Below are positions 1 to 7,795 of a stretch of DNA of 64,000 nucleotides, one piece after another (the stretch's first letter is position 1; each line of letters opens with the position of its first letter). Source of the stretch: Echinicola rosea (GTDB lineage Bacteria; Bacteroidota; Bacteroidia; Cytophagales; Cyclobacteriaceae); contig NZ_CP040106.1 in the NCBI RefSeq assembly GCF_005281475.1, positions 5,818,001 through 5,882,000 on the forward strand, given 5' to 3'. The position numbers and the translations under genes were made by a program. Below the pieces are notes generated by a model that did not search any database, had not been told where the DNA came from, and saw only the letters and a list, made by a program, of their open reading frames with translations.

Positions 1-1833
1 AGGTTCCCAAAGTAAGGTTTTCGTCTGGCCAGGCATCACCAACAGTTCTGCGTTAGTTGCCCCTTGTATCGCAAATCCATGGGGCACATCCCAGTCCTGC
101 TCCAAATTAGTCACATGGAAAAACACCTTGTCCCCCACTTTGAAGCCTTCAATATTGTCCGGGGCCAAGTGACTGCGCATAGCTGTCATATAAACATGAA
201 CCTCATCACCTTCTCTTACCACCTTAGTTTTACTTTCTCCCAAGGTCGCATAAGGGTGGGCGTTTTCTTCAATATTGTAAAACTTCTTGGAGTTTGGTTT
301 GACTTTATCCGCCCTTATGGCCTGTGCATAATGCGGTTCCCCTTTCGTTGGGAAATCCAGTAAGAGTTTCATTTTATCTCCACTTATGTCAAAGAGCTGG
401 GCTGAATGTGCAAGTTCTGGTCCTGTAGGTAAATAACGGTCCTTGGTAATCTTATTCATTGCCACCAAATATTTCCCTTCTGGTTTCCTGGTTTCTCCTC
501 CTGGAATGACCAAGTGACCCGGAGAATAAAATGTAGCTTCCCTATCCAATATCTCAAGATTGTCCACATTCCATTTGACCACTTCAGAGGAAATAAAAAA
601 GGTTGTATAAGCATTTCCACGTTCATCAAATTCGGTATGCAAAGGACCTAGCCCTGGTTTTTGAAGTATTCCATGAAGCCCTGCATCGTAATTGATGACT
701 GGAATCCCTTCTATTTCCCCATCAAAGTTCTTTTCTTCAATAGCTTTCATGATTTTACTAAAAGAATATACCGACATGTCTGCTGATAATTTACCATTAC
801 CCACAATATATTCCCCTGAAGGGTCCACATCACAGCCATGTGGGGATTTGGGAACAGGAATGAAATAGACCATTTCAGGACAGTCCTCAGGCTTCAAAAT
901 CCTTGTCATCTTCATTTCTTGGGAATGGGCAATCCCTGTACTCTCATCCATAAGATTATGGTAATAGGAAGTAGGTCTTTCTGTAAATTTACCAGCAGCA
1001 ACATACTCTTCTGCTTTCTTCCAGTTGATAATTGCCATAAGGTCTTTATCTTTTTGGGAAGCATTCACTTCCAAAAGGGAATGCGCTTGCTCAGAATTAT
1101 AGGTGGTCAGAAAACTCCAACCATGGGATACTGCTTTTCCATTTCTTGCCAGATCATAGTTGAACCCTGGCATTTCTATCTGAAATGCCAGTTCCATGGT
1201 TCCATGATCTTGATCCAAGGACACATAGTTGATCAACCCCTTGAAATTTTCTTTATAGGTATCGATAGGGACATCCTTTTGTGGAATAGGAATGCTAAAC
1301 CGTGTTCCGGAAACCAAATACTCCGAGTTTTCCGTGATAAATGGCGCACAATGAAGGCCGGCGACATCGGGAATTTCAAGTATTTCGACCGTTTCGAATG
1401 TACTAAGATCCACCCGGGCAATGCGAGGGGTGTTGTTCCCGTTCACAAACAGCCATCTTCCGTCAAACTCTCCATTTTGTTGGGAAAGCTCTATGTGATG
1501 GGAATCATCCCAAGGAACAAAGCCATAGGAGGTATTGAACATAGGCTTACTCTCTTCACTATAACCATAGCCGTTTTCTGGATATTGGGAAAAAACAGGC
1601 ACCTCACGCAACAACCTTCCGGATGGCAATCCATAAACAGTAATCTGCCCACTAAATCCCCCTGAGAGAAAGGCATAGAATTCATCATACTCACCAGGAG
1701 CTATATACACCTGCTCCGCGGCATCTCCTTCGATAACCGTCGTTGCATTTCTTTGCCCGCAGGCAACCACAAGGGCCATCCCCCCCATAATGGTTACCAA
1801 ACTTATGATCATATTTACTTTTCTAGTTCTCAT
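1..1833 (-). CDS. nosZ: Nitrous oxide reductase NosZ, clade II lipoprotein type (partial, C-terminus outside window)
   Basis: Reduces N2O to N2 in the periplasm using the CuA and CuZ copper centres. I read it by translating the minus strand from ATG at 1833; the frame stays open for 611 codons and leaves the window at base 1. Beta-propeller motifs of NosZ are visible: WDDSHHIE near residue 110, HGCDVDPSGEY, GPLHTEFDERGNAYTT, HSAQLFDISGD and EPHYAQAI. The C-terminal cupredoxin begins (VMPGQTKTLLWEP), but the CuA ligand region is not in the window. The N-terminus ends in ALVVACG, a lipobox, rather than a twin-arginine signal, which fits the Sec-dependent clade II enzymes of Bacteroidota. A cytochrome c gene lies 27 bp upstream and is a likely electron donor. 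Family assignment is very secure; lipidation is inferred. Confidence 0.95.
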   Translation of the reverse strand, partial: MRTRKVNMIISLVTIMGGMALVVACGQRNATTVIEGDAAEQVYIAPGEYDEFYAFLSGGFSGQITVYGLPSGRLLREVPVFSQYPENGYGYSEESKPMFNTSYGFVPWDDSHHIELSQQNGEFDGRWLFVNGNNTPRIARVDLSTFETVEILEIPDVAGLHCAPFITENSEYLVSGTRFSIPIPQKDVPIDTYKENFKGLINYVSLDQDHGTMELAFQIEMPGFNYDLARNGKAVSHGWSFLTTYNSEQAHSLLEVNASQKDKDLMAIINWKKAEEYVAAGKFTERPTSYYHNLMDESTGIAHSQEMKMTRILKPEDCPEMVYFIPVPKSPHGCDVDPSGEYIVGNGKLSADMSVYSFSKIMKAIEEKNFDGEIEGIPVINYDAGLHGILQKPGLGPLHTEFDERGNAYTTFFISSEVVKWNVDNLEILDREATFYSPGHLVIPGGETRKPEGKYLVAMNKITKDRYLPTGPELAHSAQLFDISGDKMKLLLDFPTKGEPHYAQAIRADKVKPNSKKFYNIEENAHPYATLGESKTKVVREGDEVHVYMTAMRSHLAPDNIEGFKVGDKVFFHVTNLEQDWDVPHGFAIQGATNAELLVMPGQTKTLLWEP

Positions 1834-1860
1834 TTTCTTATTCTGTTTAAAAACACTAAA

Positions 1861-2361
1861 TCAAATGGCTCCATCTTTTTCTCCGGTCTTGTCCAGATCG
1901 TTTCGACGTAAAAATTCAAGAATATCCCGGGCATCCTTCTCTTTTACATTTTGGTTAGGCATACGCGTTAGGCACTCCTCCAAAAGTTTTTGAGCCTCGG
2001 GATCCTTGTCCAACATCACATCGGTATTAGTAATCATGTTCATGATCCATTCGGGTTTTCTACGATTGGTAACCCCCTGAAATCCGGGCCCCACTACACG
2101 CTGGTCTGTAAGTTTATGACATGAGGCGCATTTCATGTCATAAATAGCCTGTCCTTCAGCCACCATGGCAGCATTAGGCTCATCTGAGAGCTCCACATCA
2201 GTGATGCCACCTACCCCTTTTCCTTCTTGAATAGAACTGGGCAGTTCACTCTTTATTTCTGTTCCCGTATCAGTTTTCTTTTCTTCGCCCCCTCCCCCTG
2301 ATCCACAGGAACTGATCAGTGATGTGACCAATAGAATTAATGGTAAGATTCGTTTTTTCAT
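1861..2361 (-). CDS. Lipoprotein monoheme cytochrome c of the nos cluster
   Basis: 166 residues. An N-terminal signal ends in a lipobox (LISSCG, Cys19), then comes a Gly/Glu/Lys-rich linker and one class I cytochrome c domain. The heme site is CASCH (Cys78, Cys81, His82), and Met134 in CLTRMPNQ is the likely axial ligand. It sits between the His-rich membrane protein and nosZ on the same strand, 27 bp before the nosZ start, so it is probably co-transcribed. Small c-type cytochromes are standard in clade II nos operons, where they are proposed to pass electrons from the quinol pool towards NosZ; that role is inferred here. Membrane anchoring by lipid is predicted from the lipobox only. Confidence 0.9.
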   Translation of the reverse strand: MKKRILPLILLVTSLISSCGSGGGGEEKKTDTGTEIKSELPSSIQEGKGVGGITDVELSDEPNAAMVAEGQAIYDMKCASCHKLTDQRVVGPGFQGVTNRRKPEWIMNMITNTDVMLDKDPEAQKLLEECLTRMPNQNVKEKDARDILEFLRRNDLDKTGEKDGAI

Positions 2362-2420
2362 CGTAAGCTGGATTTTTGGTCAAGATTTATTTTTACAATT
2401 TTATAAATGGATATTGTTGT

Positions 2421-3653
2421 TCATGTAAATGGCAGCAATTGCTTATTAAGAAGAACCCGTTTGTTAAATAACAGATAAACCAACTGTCCTGCTACCCCCA
2501 ATACTAATAAACACGATGCTGCCCAGAGTATCTCATGATAGGCTGGCATAGCCCCCAAACGAAAAGCATACATTCCACCTTGGACAAAAAGCAGTGCTTC
2601 TGTTCCTAAAAAACCAAGCAACCAGCAAGCCAAGGCCCAAACCGGATAATCCACCTTAAGCCAATGGTATAGCATTAAAAGCCCCCAAGCACTCACTGCA
2701 CCTATCATAAACAAATGAATATAACCAACTATTAGGGGCCGGACAGTAGTGGACATTTCTACGGCAAAAGGTGTAACGAGTGCTATCTGAAGCAAAACTT
2801 TCAAACTCAGAGAAAACAATCCGAAATAAAATAGGTACTTTGCTATTTTCTCAAGCCCGTCAATAGTTACTTTAATTGATTTCCAAAACATTCCTATCCA
2901 CATACCCACAGCAATCGCCTGAAAGAGCACTCCTGCTGAATTGAGCAGGTAAAAAACCGAATGCCCATAAGCCCAAAATAGTATATGAAAATAGGTCAAT
3001 AAAATACTTGCCACGTACAAGCCCAAAAAAAGCCGAAATTTATTGCCAGTATCTTTAAATTTTCGCTGACCTATGAAAATCATCAACAAACCTATGGCCA
3101 CCGTCAAAAACCAACCGTTAAATTGAAAATGAAGGTAAAACTGAATAGCCGCTTGGTATAGCATAGAACCTTTGCCAATCAAAGCCATAATGGGGCCAAT
3201 TGCCAAGACGCCGAGGGTAGAAATTACCATACAGCACAATCCCATCCGAAACCAATAGTTGAGACTTTGATCCCCTGTCCTCATATCTCTCCAGATCCCA
3301 TAAACAAAGAAGTAACTACCTACTATATGGATTGTTGAAAAACTGATAGAAACAGGACCATATCCCTCTATGGGGAAGCTGACCATCATTCCAAGTACAG
3401 AAAGCTGGGTGATATAAAACAGCCTTTGATAATAAGAGGCATTTTGTTTGCCTTTCGGAACCAACCTATCTACCATCAAAGCATAAGACAACAAATAAGC
3501 CCAGCCCAATAAAGCCACATGGGAATGCCCATGAAGCCAATTTCGGTAATCTATCCAAGAAATTTCCCAAATAAATACCATCCGCAACAACAGGCCCATT
3601 ACGGCGGCCACCAAAAAATTAAATAGTACCACTTTAGTCCATGATCTTCTCAT
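2421..3653 (-). CDS. Multi-pass membrane protein with conserved histidines, nos-associated
   Basis: About 410 residues with roughly 11-12 hydrophobic segments. I chose the internal Met of MRRSWTK (start 3653) because AAAGGAAAC lies about 11 bp upstream and the first membrane segment follows directly; an in-frame start at 3701 would add 16 unlikely residues. Histidines recur at membrane positions: HGHSHVALLGW after the first segment, STIHIVGSY, YLHFQFNGWF and GYIHLF. This is reminiscent of heme-copper oxidase subunit I or NnrS-like proteins, but I see no complete copper/heme ligand set and would not call it an oxidase. Its position next to the cytochrome c and nosZ suggests a role in N2O or NO respiration, for example a heme- or metal-binding electron-transfer protein. 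Confidence 0.75.
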   Translation of the reverse strand: MRRSWTKVVLFNFLVAAVMGLLLRMVFIWEISWIDYRNWLHGHSHVALLGWAYLLSYALMVDRLVPKGKQNASYYQRLFYITQLSVLGMMVSFPIEGYGPVSISFSTIHIVGSYFFVYGIWRDMRTGDQSLNYWFRMGLCCMVISTLGVLAIGPIMALIGKGSMLYQAAIQFYLHFQFNGWFLTVAIGLLMIFIGQRKFKDTGNKFRLFLGLYVASILLTYFHILFWAYGHSVFYLLNSAGVLFQAIAVGMWIGMFWKSIKVTIDGLEKIAKYLFYFGLFSLSLKVLLQIALVTPFAVEMSTTVRPLIVGYIHLFMIGAVSAWGLLMLYHWLKVDYPVWALACWLLGFLGTEALLFVQGGMYAFRLGAMPAYHEILWAASCLLVLGVAGQLVYLLFNKRVLLNKQLLPFT

Positions 3654-3701
3654 ATGACATCTTGTTTCCTTTAATATAACACTCTTCTCAAGAATTAACA
3701 A

Positions 3702-3755
3702 ATATTATTCCGCACAAATGAATATTTACGTTATTTAATTTGTGTAATAAATATT
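3702..3755. repeat. Imperfect inverted repeat between ric and the His-rich membrane protein
   Basis: The arms contain TTACACAAAT and ATTTGTGCGG (minus-strand reading), separated by about 18 bp. They lie immediately after the ric stop codon and about 50 bp before the start of the downstream gene. It could be a weak ric terminator or a regulator site for the nos genes. It lacks the T-run expected of a good terminator. Confidence 0.35.
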
Positions 3756-4452
3756 ATATCCGATTTATATTGCTTTCAAAAGCAATCGCTTTTGGAAATA
3801 GAATAGCACTTTCAAGGAAAATATGTAAATGAAGCTCTTTCTCAAACTCATTTAGTAATGCGAATGCCACCTTGTAAGTCTTGCAGGCATCCTTTGGTGG
3901 ACAATAATCAGATGTCAAGTTTCTAATCTGTTTGAAATCATCCACATCCAATTCATGCTCTCTCATCATTTGCAACACATGGTATTTGACCGATCTAAAC
4001 CTAGGATCATCCAAACTACTTCCCTCATTTGCCAATTGGACCATTTTTCTGATATAAGGAAAAAGTATTAATTCTTCTTTCAATAAGTGGCTATTAAGCT
4101 CACTAGCTACCTTACAAAAACCTCTATAAATATCCAGCAATTCTGTATGATCATCTCCGTGTAACCGGCACAGCTTATTCAGCATATCCAAAAGCACGGG
4201 AACCCTTTGCTCTATATAACTATGGTGCTTCTTTTCAATATAATCTGCCAATAAGTCTATGGGCCAAGTGAAAAATTCCTCTAAGGAAAAGCTCTCTTCC
4301 GACTGTATTAATCCCAAAGCCTTCATTAGATTACCTGGCTCCAATCGAAAACCCGTACAGTCTTTTTTAAAGGCCTTAAAGATAGCCGCATTAAGATTTT
4401 CAGACACCAACTCATCATTTGGTTTATTGTTAAAAGTCATCATAAAGCTCAC
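3754..4452 (-). CDS. ric: Iron-sulfur cluster repair protein (RIC/YtfE/ScdA family)
   Basis: A 232-residue cytoplasmic di-iron protein that restores iron-sulfur clusters damaged by NO or oxidants. An N-terminal ScdA_N-like segment (about 1-65) is followed by a hemerythrin-type four-helix bundle. Visible candidate metal ligands are KKHHSYI, LCRLHGDDH, LNSHLLKEE, MREHELD and LHLHIFLES, in the H...HxxxE pattern of the family. The usual Cys-Cys-Gly-Gly of the N-terminal domain is replaced by DCTGF, so that part has diverged. Two copies of a shared AT-rich palindrome lie upstream (4461-4485 and 4621-4646). This fits the known control of ytfE/ric genes by NO-sensing Rrf2 (NsrR) regulators in other bacteria; control here is inferred. 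Confidence 0.88.
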   Translation of the reverse strand: MSFMMTFNNKPNDELVSENLNAAIFKAFKKDCTGFRLEPGNLMKALGLIQSEESFSLEEFFTWPIDLLADYIEKKHHSYIEQRVPVLLDMLNKLCRLHGDDHTELLDIYRGFCKVASELNSHLLKEELILFPYIRKMVQLANEGSSLDDPRFRSVKYHVLQMMREHELDVDDFKQIRNLTSDYCPPKDACKTYKVAFALLNEFEKELHLHIFLESAILFPKAIAFESNINRI

Positions 4453-4460
4453 TATTAAGA

Positions 4461-4485
4461 TTAAAACACCTTTTTATCTTTTATA
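4461..4485. promoter_or_regulatory. Putative operator, copy 1, in the ric leader
   Basis: Contains CCTTTTTATCTTTTAT, identical over 16 bases to the copy upstream of ccoN, preceded by the degenerate left arm TTAAAACA. It begins only 8 bp upstream of the ric ATG, so bound protein would block transcription or initiation. See the finding on the four-site family. Confidence 0.55.
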
Positions 4486-4620
4486 TACTTAAAATATAAT
4501 CATCCCCAGATCTTCTTAATATTAATTGTCAATCTTTTATTAATACTGACCCGTCCGAATTTTCAGAAACAAGAGACATCTTCCCCACATATTTCTATCT
4601 ATAAAGTTAAGTTTTATTTG

Positions 4621-4646
4621 AATAAAAGACAAATTTGTCTTTTATT
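4621..4646. promoter_or_regulatory. Perfect 26-bp palindrome, putative operator copy 2 (ric/queD intergenic)
   Basis: A perfect inverted repeat centred between 4633 and 4634, with half-site AATAAAAGACAAA. It lies about 170 bp upstream of ric and one base beyond the queD stop codon, so it could also fold as a terminator hairpin for queD. There is no unpaired loop in the repeat itself, which favours a dimeric protein site. The half-site matches the copies near ccoN and the hemerythrin gene. Confidence 0.6.
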
Positions 4647-4647
4647 A

Positions 4648-5064
4648 TTATCTATCATTAATCCATTCTACAAAACAGGTATTAGTTTCTGATAGTTTTA
4701 ACCGGTACAGTTCTATATTTTTTGGTAGACCAATGGCTATTTTTTCCTTTATCCAAAGTATCAATCTCTCAGCAGTTGGCTCAAATGGTAACCATAAAAC
4801 ATCCTCTCCACTAATGGCAAATCGCTTAATATTTTGATGGTTGTCTTTCAGTACCAGTCGATGGTCCAGTAAAATGATCACTTCCTTTTCTACCAGCTCC
4901 TTGATCACATTGAAGTCAACAAGCATATCTGTGCCTTCTGCCAATTCCCCTGTGATACTTACTTCCAACTTATAACTATGTCCATGCAAAAAAGAACATT
5001 TACCCTTATAATCAGAAAGCAAATGGGCCATTTCAAATTCAAATCGTTTAGTTATGCTCAGCAT
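4648..5064 (-). CDS. queD: 6-carboxy-tetrahydropterin synthase family (QueD/PTPS-like)
   Basis: 138 residues. The family converts dihydroneopterin triphosphate to 6-carboxytetrahydropterin in queuosine and deazapurine synthesis, or makes pyruvoyl-tetrahydropterin. Zinc ligands are His14 (EMAHLL), His27 and His29 (LHGHS); the catalytic Cys23 is in GKCSFLHGH, and the LLDHRL motif and late FEPTAERL/ETNTCFVEW segments are present. The start overlaps the nadB stop by 17 bp, so it is probably the last gene of a nadA-nadB-queD operon. No queC or queE is in the window, so the exact product (QueD or another pterin enzyme) is assigned by similarity only. Confidence 0.85.
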   Translation of the reverse strand: MLSITKRFEFEMAHLLSDYKGKCSFLHGHSYKLEVSITGELAEGTDMLVDFNVIKELVEKEVIILLDHRLVLKDNHQNIKRFAISGEDVLWLPFEPTAERLILWIKEKIAIGLPKNIELYRLKLSETNTCFVEWINDR

Positions 5065-6589
5065 GCTCTTCTAATTGATCTTTAAAGGATTTGCACATAA
5101 CTTCAGCTACATCCAATAAATTCTGAAGTTCTATACCGGATTTGCTGGCTTGTTTGCGTTCAATGATGATTTTCCATTTTTCAACCTTACTACTTACCTG
5201 ATTTATTAATGTTATTTGATCTTTACTGAAAATCAACTTGTTCATTTCTTTTTGAAGAGATGTCCTAATTTCCAAAAATTGAGGAACTTCCTCTAAGGAA
5301 CATTTACCCATTTCCTTAAGACCTTCACTTATATTCAATGGCGGATTAGATATTTCGAATTTCACAAGTTCCTTTGCCAATTTCCGGGCAAATACCACTC
5401 CTTCTGTCAATGAATTGGATGCCAATCTGTTTTTACCGTGCAGTCCTGTGGATGCACATTCTCCCAAAGCATAAAGCCCTTCCAAACTGCTCCTTCCCAG
5501 TAAATCAACTACTATACCTCCACACTGGTAATGTGCTGCTGGTAATATGGGCAACAGATCTTCAGCAGGATGAAAGCCCAAACCAAGGCAATTTCCCACT
5601 ACTTGTGGAAAATTCTTCTTCAAACATACACTTCCCAAATGACGGGCATCCAAATAGAGATAGTCTACTCCCTTACTGGTCATTTCATTTTCCATCAAAG
5701 CACAGATGATATCTCTCGTCGCCAGCTCCCCCCTCTTGTCCCCTTTCCATAAAAACCGTTCACCCTGATCATTGACTATATGTGCTCCTGCACCTCGCAA
5801 GGCTTCAGTGAGCAGTAATGCCCTTCCGTTCTGCCTATCATATAATGCGGTGGGATGGAATTGGTAGTAGTGCATATCCCTGAGCTCCACTCCCGCCCTA
5901 CTGGCCATGGCCACTCCATCCCCTGTCGCGATTTCAGCATTGGTCGTCCTGGCAAACAATCGCCCACAGCCACCGGTCGCCAGAATGGTAATGTCTGAAT
6001 GGATGATCACAGGATTCCCATTGGAAAGGTCAAAGCCTTTAATGCCGCAACATTTCTCGAGTTTTCCTCCATATTCAAAAGAAATCCCCCATAAATCCTT
6101 GGCCAGATAACCGGACAAAACCTTTATCCGATCATGGATAATGACACAATTCCATAGCACTGAGAGCACTTCTTTTCCTGTCCAATCCTTTTGATGGACT
6201 ATTCTAGGATGGGCATGTCCTCCTTCCATGCCTAATTGATAATCTCCGAGGGTTTCTTTGTCAAATTTCACTCCCAATGTTTCCAACCAGTGTATCGCCT
6301 CAGGTGCTTTCCTTACAAAATAATCCACTACGGCTGCTTGATTTACCCACCTACCTGCTCTAAGGGTATCATTGAAATGAGATTGGAAGCTATCATGATC
6401 TGGACTCATCACGGCGGCCATTCCTCCTTGAGCATGCTGACTGTTACTGTTTCTGTCAAAACTTTTATCCAACAGGGTAATTCGATATTCGGGATATAAA
6501 TGAGCCATTTCCAAAGCACAGGATAAACCCGCTATCCCAGTACCTACAATCAGTACATCCGTATGAATCAGGGTCTCTTTCATTTTCAA
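5048..6589 (-). CDS. nadB: L-aspartate oxidase
   Basis: A 513-residue flavoprotein oxidising L-aspartate to iminoaspartate, the first step of de novo NAD synthesis. The FAD-binding Rossmann motif is at the N-terminus (VLIVGTGIAGLSCALEMA), followed by SQHAQGGMAA, HPRIVHQKDWTG, ATGGCGRLFARTTN, QFHPTAL, LLTEALRGAGA and, late, LASNSLTEGVVFARK. All are characteristic of NadB and the related fumarate reductase family. Length is normal. The ATG overlaps the nadA stop by four bases (ATGA), so translation is probably coupled. Because NadB can use fumarate as acceptor, it fits a facultatively anaerobic lifestyle. Confidence 0.95.
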   Translation of the reverse strand: MKMKETLIHTDVLIVGTGIAGLSCALEMAHLYPEYRITLLDKSFDRNSNSQHAQGGMAAVMSPDHDSFQSHFNDTLRAGRWVNQAAVVDYFVRKAPEAIHWLETLGVKFDKETLGDYQLGMEGGHAHPRIVHQKDWTGKEVLSVLWNCVIIHDRIKVLSGYLAKDLWGISFEYGGKLEKCCGIKGFDLSNGNPVIIHSDITILATGGCGRLFARTTNAEIATGDGVAMASRAGVELRDMHYYQFHPTALYDRQNGRALLLTEALRGAGAHIVNDQGERFLWKGDKRGELATRDIICALMENEMTSKGVDYLYLDARHLGSVCLKKNFPQVVGNCLGLGFHPAEDLLPILPAAHYQCGGIVVDLLGRSSLEGLYALGECASTGLHGKNRLASNSLTEGVVFARKLAKELVKFEISNPPLNISEGLKEMGKCSLEEVPQFLEIRTSLQKEMNKLIFSKDQITLINQVSSKVEKWKIIIERKQASKSGIELQNLLDVAEVMCKSFKDQLEEHAEHN

Positions 6590-7512
6590 TCTAAGCTCAA
6601 CATGCGTTCAATAGGCCTAAGAGCGGATTTCATAAGGCTTTCGTCCAACTGTATTTCCGGTTTTCCATGCAGCAGGCATTCATATATTTTTTCCATCGTA
6701 TTCATTTTCATGAAGGCACATTCGCTGCAAGCACAACTATTATTGTCCTTTGACGGGGCAGGAATCTGCAGCTTCTCAGGAGCCCGTCTTTGCATTTCAT
6801 GAAGTATGCCGTGCTCAGTGGCTACTATGAAAGTGTCCTTATCGGAGTCTTGCACATAGTTTAACAAGGCAGAGGTAGAACCTATAAATTCAGCCACTCG
6901 AATTACATGATCTTCAGATTCTGGATGGGCTATCAATCTTGCAGCGGGGTATTGTTGCCAAAGTTTCATGAGCTTCTCCATTGAAAAAGCCTTATGAACC
7001 ATACACTCTCCGTTCCAAAGCACCATATTCCTACCTGTTTCCTTGATCAGGTAATTCCCCAAGTTCTTATCAGGAGCAAATAGTATCTGCTTATCTTCAG
7101 GAATAGCCTGGATCACTTTTAGTGCGTTTGCCGAAGTGCATACCCAATCACTCTCTGCTTTGACCTCTGCAGAACAATTAATATAGGTCACTGAAATGTG
7201 ATCAGGATATTGCATCTTCCATTCCTTAAAGGCCTTTCCGGTACAGGAGTCTGCCAACGAGCATCCGGCATCCAAGTCAGGCAACAAAACCTTTTTGGAC
7301 GGATTGAGTATTTTGGCTGTTTCTGCCATAAAATGCACCCCAGCAAAGACAATCACTTCCGCATCACTGTCTCTGGCCTTTCTGGACAAATCCAAGCTGT
7401 CCCCTACAAAGTCCGCCAAGTCTTGAATGGCTGGATCTTGGTAATAATGTGCCAGGATTACCGCCTTATAATGCTGTTTTAATTGATGTATCTTTTCTAA
7501 TAATTCTTCCAT
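6586..7512 (-). CDS. nadA: Quinolinate synthase
   Basis: A 308-residue [4Fe-4S] enzyme condensing iminoaspartate with dihydroxyacetone phosphate to quinolinate. Motifs AHYYQDPAIQDLADFVGDS and AGVHFMAETAKIL are diagnostic. The expected cluster ligands are Cys84 (LDAGCSLADSC), Cys170 (WNGEC) and one of Cys260/262/265 in a short Cys-rich segment (CACSEC). It is the first gene of the nadA-nadB-queD run and is divergent from nrdD across a 283-bp gap. The NO- and oxygen-sensitive cluster gives a reason, by inference, for lying beside iron-sulfur repair genes. Confidence 0.95.
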   Translation of the reverse strand: MEELLEKIHQLKQHYKAVILAHYYQDPAIQDLADFVGDSLDLSRKARDSDAEVIVFAGVHFMAETAKILNPSKKVLLPDLDAGCSLADSCTGKAFKEWKMQYPDHISVTYINCSAEVKAESDWVCTSANALKVIQAIPEDKQILFAPDKNLGNYLIKETGRNMVLWNGECMVHKAFSMEKLMKLWQQYPAARLIAHPESEDHVIRVAEFIGSTSALLNYVQDSDKDTFIVATEHGILHEMQRRAPEKLQIPAPSKDNNSCACSECAFMKMNTMEKIYECLLHGKPEIQLDESLMKSALRPIERMLSLD

Positions 7513-7697
7513 GAATACACTTACTAATGTTCTTCCGAAACCAAAACAAAGTGAAACAATTGATCGACTGATCCCTATTTCTCCATTTTTTCCGCAATAA
7601 AAACCGTCCTGCTTTTATCTTCAGAATTGGAAGGCAAAGCTATAATACAAGTCTAATAGGCACTAATTATCAAGCATTTAATTTCGGACAAAAAGGT

Positions 7698-7711
7698 ATG
7701 ATTTTAATCAT
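7698..7711. promoter_or_regulatory. FNR/CRP-like box upstream of nrdD
   Basis: ATGATTTTAATCAT has TGAT-N4-ATCA symmetry and lies 85 bp before the nrdD start in the nadA-nrdD divergent region. It resembles the FNR consensus TTGAT-N4-ATCAA, with the outer T/A of each arm changed. Anaerobic activation of nrdDG by FNR-type regulators is known in other bacteria; function here is inferred. Confidence 0.4.
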
Positions 7712-7795
7712 AAGTATCTATGACTTTTTCACTATTTTCCACTTATAGCAATTGATATCTTTGAAAGGTTTCAAATAATTTTCAACCCATCATTT

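Noticed and set aside
838..1665. Long plus-strand open frame of 275 codons
   Set aside because: It is antisense to nosZ, whose minus-strand frame carries clear family motifs; the plus frame has no recognisable features.
4621..4646. Simple terminator for queD as the sole explanation of the palindrome
   Set aside because: No loop and no T-run after the arms, and the same half-site recurs upstream of ccoN and the hemerythrin gene; a protein site explains more.
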